From the NCBI GenBank assembly GCA_017935675.1, contig JAGBHE010000065.1, positions 62,001 to 126,000 on the forward strand: a stretch of DNA of 64,000 nt, in the 5' to 3' direction. The notes beneath the pieces are model-generated. The model was given only the letters and a program-made list of their open reading frames with translations, was not told the origin of the DNA and did no database searches. This stretch comes from Clostridia bacterium. Lineage in GTDB: Bacteria; Bacillota; Clostridia; UBA1381. Positions 17,493 to 24,210 of this stretch are shown one piece after another (position 1 is the first letter of the stretch; the number at the start of each line of letters is the position of its first letter). The position numbers and the translations under genes were made by a program.

Positions 17493-18530
17493 TTACCTTT
17501 CCATGAGGTTATAACCATTCATAATAAACTCTGTTATTTCTTTTGATTTTACACGCATTCCCACGGCTTTAATTGCATTTTTTATTAAATCTTCCGAGAG
17601 AGTAGGAATATACTTTTTCAGACCTTCATCATAATGCATCAGTTTGTTAAATAATTTTATAAGCAAATCATTTTTGCGTGTGATGTTTTTCGGATAACCT
17701 CTTGATATAAGTGCCATATTGTTATCAAAATTAGGTGCTAAACCTAAAATCCTGCCGCTGTCAACATCTCTCAAAATACCAAAGTTAAAAGTGTGTCTGT
17801 CAGGATTTGCACAGATTGTATCTAAAAATAACATCTTTACATAATCACCAACTGCATTCGGACAAAGAGTTTTAAGCATTTCAACAGATTTGATGTAATC
17901 TTCATCATCCCCCAGAATGTTAAATGCCGGTTCAAAATTTACAGAGGCGTTACCTGTAAAATCTTTTGTTTTAATAACACTGTTGCCACGCTCGTATTCT
18001 GCCATGTTAAAACCAAGTGCTCTGCCGAGTTCGTATATGAAAAGCTCGGAAAACATTTCATTATGGTTAGCCTTTTTGAACACCCACCATTGACCATTTT
18101 TTAGCTTCCAGCACTTTTCAAAGCTTCCGATATTGGTTAGCTCGGGGGTTTTAGAGCTTTTGCTGTTTGCAGCCTTGTTAAAACTGTCATAGCTGCCTGT
18201 CAGAGCAAGATTTGCGAAGTAATCATTATCAAATCTGACATCTTCATAGGTTAAATCTGAATCTAAGAGTTTTATCCAGTAATTATCCGTAATCGTGACA
18301 GCATTAACCGATAAAACAGTTGAAACATCATCCTTTTCAGTTAAGCGAAGTGCCTTTTTTAATAATCTGGAATTTGCTCTATGACAATCTATTGCCCTTG
18401 TTTCAAGCCATTTTTTTACATTGCCTGTATTTTGCAAATATAAAGGCAGCAGATTTTTATTTATTACTTCAAGATTATTGTTTTGCCATTTTGCCGCCAC
18501 AGCGTCCCGTGACATAATATAGAAGTCCAT
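17493..18530 (-). CDS. HipA-like serine/threonine kinase-fold protein
   Basis: A 345-residue protein. CANPDRHTFNFGIL (near residue 240) corresponds to the HipA catalytic loop NxDRHxxNxG, and LAPNFDNNMAL (near 263) to the metal-binding D-N segment. WWVFKKANHNEMFSELF carries the expected ATP-binding Lys and a downstream Glu. The first 100 residues differ from E. coli HipA and there is no HipB-type antitoxin beside it. AAGGAGGG precedes the ATG at 18530. It sits between a 106-residue conserved protein (upstream) and Fic (downstream). A toxin-like role is inferred. Confidence 0.8.
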   Translation of the reverse strand: MDFYIMSRDAVAAKWQNNNLEVINKNLLPLYLQNTGNVKKWLETRAIDCHRANSRLLKKALRLTEKDDVSTVLSVNAVTITDNYWIKLLDSDLTYEDVRFDNDYFANLALTGSYDSFNKAANSKSSKTPELTNIGSFEKCWKLKNGQWWVFKKANHNEMFSELFIYELGRALGFNMAEYERGNSVIKTKDFTGNASVNFEPAFNILGDDEDYIKSVEMLKTLCPNAVGDYVKMLFLDTICANPDRHTFNFGILRDVDSGRILGLAPNFDNNMALISRGYPKNITRKNDLLIKLFNKLMHYDEGLKKYIPTLSEDLIKNAIKAVGMRVKSKEITEFIMNGYNLMER

Positions 18531-18556
18531 AACAAACCCTCCTTATTCTCGAAACA

Positions 18557-18877
18557 TTAGCATGATCTTCCCATCAGAAACCGCACAGCTTCCTGTAAAT
18601 CGCTGCTGAAATCTTCAATATCTTTAAAATCAATCGCACCATCTCTAATTAAGCAAACAAGATCAAAGGGCATATCTTGCTTGTTCATTCTTATTAACAC
18701 GCCTTTATTTCTTTTGTCATTCTTGATTCGTTTTTCTAATGCCCAGAACTTCTCGGACGGAGTACCGTTGCCCTCAAGGAGCTCTATATATTCATTATTA
18801 AGTTTTTCCATGTACGATTCTTGCCAATTGGCAATCTTTTCACAAAAGAGCTTCCAATCTTGTTTTGAAACTTCCAT
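18557..18877 (-). CDS. Conserved protein of the HipA-Fic operon
   Basis: A 106-residue acidic, helical protein (starts MEVSKQDWKLFCEKIA, contains EKFWALEKRIKND and ends near AVRFLMGRSC). ATG 18877 has AAAGGAG upstream; the longer frame to 18922 is disfavoured. I recognise it as a conserved protein often placed before HipA-like kinase genes, but know no function. As the first gene of the operon, upstream of two putative toxins, it could be the neutralising partner. Its transcript would begin with the structured leader repeat, copy 2. Confidence 0.65.
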   Translation of the reverse strand: MEVSKQDWKLFCEKIANWQESYMEKLNNEYIELLEGNGTPSEKFWALEKRIKNDKRNKGVLIRMNKQDMPFDLVCLIRDGAIDFKDIEDFSSDLQEAVRFLMGRSC

Positions 18878-18930
18878 AACATTCGCTCCTTTAAAAGCTT
18901 GATTTAACAAGTTTTTCTGCAATTATTATA

Positions 18931-19057
18931 CTATAAGTAAAAAAGCTTGCTCGCAAGGGCATTTTTACGCAGCCGTCATTATACTCATATGCAAAATGAA
19001 ATTTTGCATGCCGTAAAATACGGCTTTGAACAAAGTTCTATGAAGATATTATACCAT
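18931..19057 (-). repeat. Structured leader repeat, copy 2 (inverted relative to copy 1)
   Basis: Read on the minus strand, this is a diverged copy of 9812-9960. It begins TGGTATAATAT and keeps the hairpins GCCGTATTTTACGGC and GCAAAATTTCATTTTGC and the CCCTTGCGAGCAAG hairpin. A second TATAAT lies at the far end. The outer inverted pair is only partly conserved. It lies between the promoter at 19048-19076 and the first gene of the HipA-Fic operon. Confidence 0.8.
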
Positions 19058-19076
19058 ATCATTTATAACAAATCAA
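19048..19076 (-). promoter_or_regulatory. Promoter for the HipA-Fic operon
   Basis: On the minus strand TTGATT (19071-19076) and TATAAT (19048-19053) have a 17-bp spacer. The -10 is part of leader repeat copy 2, as in copy 1 at 9812. Confidence 0.55.
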
Positions 19077-19138
19077 CAGTTTTGTTATAAAATATGAAAT
19101 CGTTTCACTTTTATTTCAAGAAAACTTTTGAAGGTTTA

Positions 19139-19167
19139 TTGACAAAGTATTCTTTTGGGAGTATAAT
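19139..19167 (+). promoter_or_regulatory. Consensus sigma-A promoter upstream of the 153-residue protein
   Basis: TTGACA (19139-19144) and TATAAT (19162-19167) with a 17-bp spacer match consensus fully. The DUF3990-like fragment starts immediately after. The nearest intact gene begins at 19320. Confidence 0.75.
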
Positions 19168-19170
19168 ATA

Positions 19171-19302
19171 AACAGAAATGGATATGCCAACATCTATGAA
19201 ATAGAAACAGATTCTCTTGATATTCTTGATTTAAACGGTGATAAATATATTATTTTGCATTGGTTGGCGATTTTACTTGAAAACCGTGACACAAATTATT
19301 GA
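19171..19302 (+). pseudogene. DUF3990 fragment
   Basis: An open frame of 43 codons reads NRNGYANIYEIETDSLDI, then LDLNGDKYIILHWLAILLENR, ending at TGA 19300-19302. It matches the middle of DUF3990 proteins (the LNWLAILLxNR region). The N-terminal ADP-ribosyltransferase-like part and the C-terminus are missing. The fragment begins at the same family position as the remnant at 13937-14287 (the GYxxIYE strand). It precedes a 153-residue protein of a kind often found beside DUF3990 genes. Confidence 0.6.
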
Positions 19303-19319
19303 TGAGGAGATGTCCGCAA

Positions 19320-19781
19320 ATGATTCACGCTTACGATAAAGCGTATCTTGATAAGGCAAGAACGAATCTTGCAAGGATGTTAGATTTTGCGGTTTATGAT
19401 TTGAAATATAATATTTCAGATTTTTTTGATATGTTTTTGAGTTCAGGCCTTGCCGCAAGATTTGAAAAGGGAGATTTTCAGATTGTTGCAGGTAAATCCG
19501 GCGCAGAGCTTGCTTATGACGTCTTGGAAATCTTGGGAGAAGATAAAAGAGATATTAAGCCCAAATATACTGCAAACAGGAGCGAAGAGTACTGGACCGG
19601 ATGGGCACTTGCGTATTATCAGTGGGAAACGGGACTTACATTTGCTGAGATTGTAAAGTATATTTCTATTTCTGAAATATTAAGATTATATAATCCTTAC
19701 CATGAGATGGATATAAGGCAATTTGTTGATAAAATGAATGAACTGTACAGAGCGGCAAAACCTGACACAAATCTCTTTTAG
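19320..19781 (+). CDS. Conserved protein associated with DUF3990 loci
   Basis: A 153-residue protein starting MIHAYDKAYLDKARTNLAR, with a distinctive SEEYWTGWALAYYQWETGL segment and ending MNELYRAAKPDTNLF. I recognise the family as common in clostridial genomes beside DUF3990/DUF3791 genes, but it has no function I can name. GAGGAG at 19304-19309 fits ATG 19320; the longer frame from a TTG at 19299 is unlikely. The promoter at 19139 probably drives it. Confidence 0.75.
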   Translation: MIHAYDKAYLDKARTNLARMLDFAVYDLKYNISDFFDMFLSSGLAARFEKGDFQIVAGKSGAELAYDVLEILGEDKRDIKPKYTANRSEEYWTGWALAYYQWETGLTFAEIVKYISISEILRLYNPYHEMDIRQFVDKMNELYRAAKPDTNLF

Positions 19782-19858
19782 AATATTGACATTATGATGC
19801 TTTTGTGGTAATATAACTATAGAAAATCGCAAAAAGGTGCAAAAATCTCTTTTAGAAT
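19769..19858 (+). repeat. 16-bp direct repeat and promoter between two genes
   Basis: AAATCTCTTTTAGAAT occurs at 19769-19784 (the end of the upstream gene) and again at 19843-19858. The second copy creates an ATG at 19857 without a ribosome site. Between the copies, TTGACA (19786-19791) and TAATAT (19809-19814), 17 bp apart, form a likely promoter for the ATPase gene. Confidence 0.6.
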
Positions 19859-19868
19859 GGTGATTGAT

Positions 19869-21164
19869 ATGGAAATTAAGCGGGATTTATATTTGAATAA
19901 GCTGATAAACCTTAAACATAACGGGTTAATTAAGGTTATAACGGGTATCAGAAGATGCGGAAAATCCTATCTTTTAAATGATATATTTTATAATCATCTA
20001 TTGGAATGCGGAGTAGATGAAAGTCATATTATCCGCTTTGCCTTCGATTCCGGTGATGATTTGGATTTAATCGGCGAAAGCATCATAGAAATAGAAAAAA
20101 AGAACAGAAAAGTTAATCCCGAAAAGTTTATGGCATATATCCGCACCAAGATGACAGATAATGAAGTGTACTATCTTCTTTTAGACGAGGTGCAGATGCT
20201 TGATTGCTTTGAAACTGTTTTAAATGGTTATCTGCGCAAGAAGAATATGGATGTATATGTTACCGGTAGTAATGCGAAATTTTTGTCCAGGGATATTATT
20301 ACGGAATTTGCCGGCCGTGGTGATGAAATTCATATGTATCCCCTGAGTTTTTCTGAATTTATGACAGTATATAAGGGCGATAAATATGAGGGCTTGTCAG
20401 AATATATGCTTTATGGCGGCATTCCCTTGATAGTTCTCCGAGACGGACAGGCAAATAAAGCATCTGCACTTGAAAATCTTTTCAGTGAAATCTATGTAAG
20501 AGATATTCAGCAAAGAAACAAGATCAGAAATATAGGCGAGCTTGAAGATTTGCTCAATATAGTATCTTCAGCCATAGGTTCGCTTACTAACCCTGAAAAG
20601 CTGAAAAACACTTTTAAATCGATTAAGAATTCAAAAATAACCTCAACAACGATAAAAAAATATCTTGATTGTTTTGAAGATGCATTTTTGATTGAATCGG
20701 CACAAAGGTATGATATTAAAGGAAAATCTTATATAGAAACACCTAAAAAGTATTATTTTTCCGATATGGGGCTTCGTAATGCCCGTATAAATTTCCTACA
20801 GTTTGAGCAACCCCACGCAATGGAGAATGTAATCTATAACGAGCTCAGAATGCGCGGGTACAGAGTGGATGTTGGTGTCGTTCCTATTACAGAAAAAGAC
20901 AAAAAAGGCAAAACTGTCAGAAAACAGTTAGAGGTTGATTTTATATGCAATCTTGGTTCAATGAAATACTATATTCAGTCTGCATTTGCAATGCCGGATG
21001 AGGAAAAGAGAACCCGGGAAATCAGACCGTTTAAGAAAATCAATGATTCATTTAAGAAAATTATAATAACAAAGGACATTGTTCCGGCTTATTATGATGA
21101 AAATGGTATCTTAACAATGAATATATATGATTTTCTGCTTGATGAAAAGAGCTTGGAAAAATAG
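19869..21164 (+). CDS. AAA_14/DUF4143 ATPase with nuclease-like tail, copy B
   Basis: A 431-residue protein. Walker A is GIRRCGKSY near residue 26 and Walker B is YYLLLDEVQML near residue 100. A TGSN sensor segment, a DUF4143 region (IVSSAIGSLTNPEKLK) and a C-terminal QLEVDFICNL...YYIQSAF follow; the last Lys of the ExK pattern is not evident, so the nuclease-like fold may be inactive. It is distant from copy A. ATG 19869, five bases after GGTGA, is preferred over 19857. It is the last gene before the right end of the element. Its role is unknown. Confidence 0.8.
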   Translation: MEIKRDLYLNKLINLKHNGLIKVITGIRRCGKSYLLNDIFYNHLLECGVDESHIIRFAFDSGDDLDLIGESIIEIEKKNRKVNPEKFMAYIRTKMTDNEVYYLLLDEVQMLDCFETVLNGYLRKKNMDVYVTGSNAKFLSRDIITEFAGRGDEIHMYPLSFSEFMTVYKGDKYEGLSEYMLYGGIPLIVLRDGQANKASALENLFSEIYVRDIQQRNKIRNIGELEDLLNIVSSAIGSLTNPEKLKNTFKSIKNSKITSTTIKKYLDCFEDAFLIESAQRYDIKGKSYIETPKKYYFSDMGLRNARINFLQFEQPHAMENVIYNELRMRGYRVDVGVVPITEKDKKGKTVRKQLEVDFICNLGSMKYYIQSAFAMPDEEKRTREIRPFKKINDSFKKIIITKDIVPAYYDENGILTMNIYDFLLDEKSLEK

Positions 21165-21168
21165 AAAT

Positions 21169-21212
21169 GGAGCCCGTTGCCTATAGAGGCGGGGGACATC
21201 TTACTTTTAGTT
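21169..21212 (-). repeat. IS200/IS605-end-like hairpin repeat, copy 1
   Basis: A 44-bp segment whose reverse complement is nearly identical to 54223-54266. It includes CCCCCGCCTCTATAGGC and AAGATGTC. Such hairpins are common at the ends of IS200/IS605-type elements in Firmicutes. No tnpA or tnpB gene is present here. The family assignment is from memory of the motif. Confidence 0.55.
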
Positions 21213-21249
21213 ATAAAATGCTTGCGAAACTTTTCTTGTAATTCTATAA

Positions 21250-21277
21250 AAAGCACAGACCATCACATCTGTGCTTT
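21250..21277. terminator. Hairpin terminator at the right end of the element
   Basis: Arms AAAGCACAGA (21250-21259) and TCTGTGCTTT (21268-21277) form a 10-bp stem with an 8-nt loop. It would separate the ATPase gene (plus strand) from the truncated spoIVA frame (minus strand, stop at 21291). Confidence 0.65.
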
Positions 21278-21290
21278 AAAAATGCCTATT

Positions 21291-22532
21291 TTATGCAGCA
21301 TTTAAGAACCTCTGTTTGCTGCACATCATATGTATACTCGGTGCTGATGCTTTAAGCTTTACTCCGAATCTGCCGCCTTGTTTAACTATTTTTGGCTCAT
21401 CAAGGGTCAACTCGTCGGTGCAGGGGGAAACTATTCCGTAGCCTGTTTCCCTTACGTCTTTCAGCGCCGCGGCGATTTTATCATATTCGGATTTTGTTGC
21501 GGCAAGCTCACGCATAAGGCGCATAAGCGACATTTCATCATTGACGCTGAAGCCGGTTTCCTCGCCGAGAATTTTATAGAACATTCCGGGAGTGATTTCA
21601 GCGCGCATAACAACCTCGCCAACGCCGAGATCCATGCCTTCTATTGATGAGCTTTCAATAAATTCAAATTCTTCAATAGATTTGGCAAGGGCTCTTGTAT
21701 GCCGAACCTTGCTTATGTCATTCATTTTTTCGAGTATACCCTCGTTTATGGATTTCTTCAGCCAGTGTCCGTTATCAAGGGTGGACAGCCATGACGGGAC
21801 TTTAATGCTGATTTCACGGAGAGGAAACTCAAAAAGAACAGCTTCTATTATTCTGTGAATATCTGCCGCCTCAAGTTGTGCGCAGTTTACCGGAACTACA
21901 GGCACCTCATATTCTGCCTCCATGCTTTCCTTAAGCTGCATTGTTTCGTCACTTCCCGGTGAAACGTTGTTAAGAAGCACTATAAAGGGCTTGTTTATCT
22001 CGCGAAGCTCGTTAATTACCCGTTTTTCTGCAGTGACGTAATCTTCTCTCGGTATTTCCGTTATGCTTCCGTCCGTTGTTATAACAAGTCCGATATTTGA
22101 ATGCTCGCATATAACCTTTTTTGTTCCTATTTCCGCCGCTTCAAAAAACGGTATCGGACTGTCATTCCATGGTGTTGAAACCATGCGCGGCGCTTCATCT
22201 TCAATATATCCGAGGGCGCTGTCAACGATGTACCCGACGCAGTCTATCATCCGCACCTTAAGGCGCGCATTGTCACCGAGTGAAATTTCCACGGCCTCGT
22301 TAGGAATGAATTTCGGCTCTGTTGTCATTATTGTTCTGCCGCCGGCAGACTGGGGAAGCTCATCCTTTGCCCGCTCGGCTTGATAGCTGTTTCTGATATT
22401 GGGGATAACCAACAAGTCCATAAATTTTTTAATAAAAGTTGACTTGCCTGTTCGCACCGGACCTACAACGCCTATATAAACGTCGCCTCCGGAGCGTTCA
22501 GCTATATCGCCGTAAATATTGTATTCTGCCAT
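21291..22532 (-). CDS. spoIVA: spoIVA 5' segment (codons 1-403 plus 10 element-derived codons)
   Basis: SpoIVA is the ATPase that polymerises on the forespore as the basement layer of the spore coat. This segment starts MAEYNIYGDIAERSGGD, has Walker A GPVRTGKSTFIKKF near residue 23 and MIDCVGYIVDSA near residue 95, and reaches ...APSIHMM at residue 403. It then reads ten foreign residues (CSKQRFLNAA) and stops at 21291. The missing 89 residues are at 9671-9402. ATG 22532 has GGAGG ten bases upstream; the eight extra codons to 22556 are excluded. Unexcised, the 413-residue product lacks the C-terminal localisation region. Confidence 0.95.
   Translation of the reverse strand: MAEYNIYGDIAERSGGDVYIGVVGPVRTGKSTFIKKFMDLLVIPNIRNSYQAERAKDELPQSAGGRTIMTTEPKFIPNEAVEISLGDNARLKVRMIDCVGYIVDSALGYIEDEAPRMVSTPWNDSPIPFFEAAEIGTKKVICEHSNIGLVITTDGSITEIPREDYVTAEKRVINELREINKPFIVLLNNVSPGSDETMQLKESMEAEYEVPVVPVNCAQLEAADIHRIIEAVLFEFPLREISIKVPSWLSTLDNGHWLKKSINEGILEKMNDISKVRHTRALAKSIEEFEFIESSSIEGMDLGVGEVVMRAEITPGMFYKILGEETGFSVNDEMSLMRLMRELAATKSEYDKIAAALKDVRETGYGIVSPCTDELTLDEPKIVKQGGRFGVKLKASAPSIHMMCSKQRFLNAA
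21324..21336. other. Right attachment-site core of the spoIVA element
   Basis: CATCATATGTATA matches 9672-9684 exactly, in the same orientation. On the spoIVA side, codons for Ala-Pro-Ser lead into it. On the element side, TCTGTTTGCTGC at 21311-21322 pairs with 9689-9700 after circularisation. Confidence 0.9.
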
Positions 22533-22568
22533 AAGTAAAGTTCCTCCTTCACGCATTTGTTTATTACA

Positions 22569-22597
22569 GCTATATGCTGAAAATAAAATGAATATGA
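22569..22597 (-). promoter_or_regulatory. Sigma-E-like promoter of spoIVA
   Basis: On the minus strand TCATATT (22591-22597) and CATATAGC (22569-22576) are separated by 14 bp, close to the sigma-E consensus (KMATATT, then CATACAMT). It lies 37 bp upstream of the spoIVA ATG. In known spore formers spoIVA is an early mother-cell gene under sigma-E. Confidence 0.65.
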
Positions 22598-22692
22598 CAT
22601 AAAAATTTCTGCATGTCTTTTTTTTTGTGTCAGATGACCATATTTTAAATAAATATATAATAGCTGTATAGAATTTTCGGTCAGTATTTCTA

Positions 22693-22721
22693 TTGACAAG
22701 TGCGCTTTTTTGAATTATAAT
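22693..22721 (+). promoter_or_regulatory. Sigma-A promoter for the cardiolipin synthase gene
   Basis: TTGACA (22693-22698) and TATAAT (22716-22721), 17 bp apart, match consensus fully. They lie 41 bp upstream of the TTG start and are divergent from the spoIVA promoter. Confidence 0.8.
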
Positions 22722-22762
22722 ATATAATGGTATGGTAAACGCTTGTATCGGAGGTGAAATAA

Positions 22763-24193
22763 TTGTCGCTTGGAAATTACATGGTCTGGATATATATTCT
22801 GAACTTTATTGCGCTTATTATTTTCATATGCTTTGAAAGGCGCGATCCCGTAGTCAGCCTTGCGTGGGTGCTGGGATTTACGGCGATCCCCGTGCTGGGG
22901 TTTGTGATTTTTCTGATATTCGGCACCGGTCTTAAAAGAAAGACTGCAAAGAAATATGCGGAAAAATGGCATATGAATATGGACTTGTCTGAGAGAATGT
23001 CTATTGAGGACGAGAAAAAAAAGATTAAGGAATACGGGTTTTTGCCTCATGCGGATTTGATATCATATCTGCTTAATACGAACAACAGTGTAATTACCGA
23101 CGGTAACAATGTTGAAATTCTTCCGAGCGCGGAGCTGAAGTTTAAGGCGCTTATCGATGACATACGAAATGCAAAGGATTCTGTTCATCTTCTGTACTTT
23201 ATTATTCGTGATGATGAAATAAGCCATGAAATTTTATCCCTGCTGTGTGAAAAAGCGCGCAGCGGCGTGAAGGTTCGGTTTGTTTATGACGATATCGGCT
23301 GTTTCTTTACAAAAAGAAGTATATTTGATGAGCTTAAGGCTGCGGGAGGAATGGTAAGTCCCTTTTTCCCTATGAAGCTTGGAACATATTCAAAAGTAAA
23401 TCATAGAAATCACAGAAAAATTGCGGTAATAGACGGAAAAGTAGGCTATCTCGGAGGGATAAATATCGGAGATGAGTATTTCGGCAAAAAGAAGCTTTCT
23501 CCGTGGAGAGATACTCATATCAGGCTGACAGGGCCTGCGGTAAGATATGTGCAGAAGGCTTTTTCTCTTGACTGGGCGTTTTCAACAGGAGAGGATTTGT
23601 CGGGAAGCATTGCAAGATATTTTCCGCTCTGCGAAAAGCAGCCTCAGAATAAAAGCGTTCAGATTGCATGCAGCGGTCCCGACTCTAAGGAGGAGGAAAT
23701 CAAATGCGCAATTATTAAAATGATAAACAGCGCAAAGGACCATATTTATATAGAAACTCCTTATTTCGTTCCGGATCAGAGCTTCATGACTGCTCTGAAG
23801 CTTGCCGCAAATTCCGGGGTTGATGTGAGAGTTATAATACCGGGAATACCTGATAAAAAATATGTTTATTATTCAACCGAATCATATATCGGAGAGCTTT
23901 TGAATGCCGGGGTGCGCGTTTATAAGTATAACGGTTTTCTCCATGCTAAAATGGTTGTTGCCGACGGTGATATATGTACTATCGGAACAACGAACATTGA
24001 CATAAGAAGCTTTCAGCTCCATTTTGAGATAAATGCATTTATATATGATTCGTTCACAGCGGCGGAGTGCAACAGTTTATTCCGTGACGATATACATGAC
24101 AGTGTTGAAGTGACAAATACTCAGTATGCGCGGCGCGGTATGTGGCAGCTTATGTGCGAGGGCTTTTTCAGGCTTTTTTCGCCGATTATGTAA
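22763..24193 (+). CDS. cls: Cardiolipin synthase (phospholipase D family)
   Basis: A 476-residue membrane enzyme that condenses two phosphatidylglycerols into cardiolipin and glycerol. Two N-terminal transmembrane segments lie within residues 5-60. Two HKD motifs follow: NHRNHRKIAVIDGKVGYLGG near residue 213 and HAKMVVADGDICTIGTTNID near residue 393. This is the Cls2/ClsA arrangement, and the length is usual. The start is TTG at 22763, eight bases behind GGAGG, and it has its own promoter. An rRNA methyltransferase gene follows 17 bp downstream. Confidence 0.93.
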   Translation: MSLGNYMVWIYILNFIALIIFICFERRDPVVSLAWVLGFTAIPVLGFVIFLIFGTGLKRKTAKKYAEKWHMNMDLSERMSIEDEKKKIKEYGFLPHADLISYLLNTNNSVITDGNNVEILPSAELKFKALIDDIRNAKDSVHLLYFIIRDDEISHEILSLLCEKARSGVKVRFVYDDIGCFFTKRSIFDELKAAGGMVSPFFPMKLGTYSKVNHRNHRKIAVIDGKVGYLGGINIGDEYFGKKKLSPWRDTHIRLTGPAVRYVQKAFSLDWAFSTGEDLSGSIARYFPLCEKQPQNKSVQIACSGPDSKEEEIKCAIIKMINSAKDHIYIETPYFVPDQSFMTALKLAANSGVDVRVIIPGIPDKKYVYYSTESYIGELLNAGVRVYKYNGFLHAKMVVADGDICTIGTTNIDIRSFQLHFEINAFIYDSFTAAECNSLFRDDIHDSVEVTNTQYARRGMWQLMCEGFFRLFSPIM

Positions 24194-24210
24194 ACTGAAA
24201 AGGACATGCT

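Larger units (their letters stand above)
9672..21336. mobile_element. Skin-like integrated element interrupting spoIVA
   Basis: An 11,652-bp unit (one core copy plus the interior) sits inside spoIVA, bounded by 13-bp direct repeats. It encodes a large serine recombinase near its left end and cargo unrelated to its surroundings. The flanks are two contiguous halves of one sporulation gene, and the joined inner ends form a 42-bp near-palindromic attP. No capsid, tail, replication or conjugation genes were recognised, so it is not a complete prophage or conjugative element. Base composition is visibly more AT-rich than the flanks. Excision restores spoIVA in frame. Whether the element is excised only in the mother cell, as with sigK skin elements, is inference. 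Confidence 0.93.

Noticed and set aside
9672-21336. A complete prophage or conjugative element
   Set aside because: No capsid, portal, terminase, relaxase, type IV secretion or replication genes were recognised.
9402-22532. Split spoIVA explained by assembly error or a simple frameshift
   Set aside because: The halves are separated by 11.6 kb with a recombinase, matching core repeats and a rebuilt attP. Such coherence is not expected from a misassembly, although only reads can exclude it fully.
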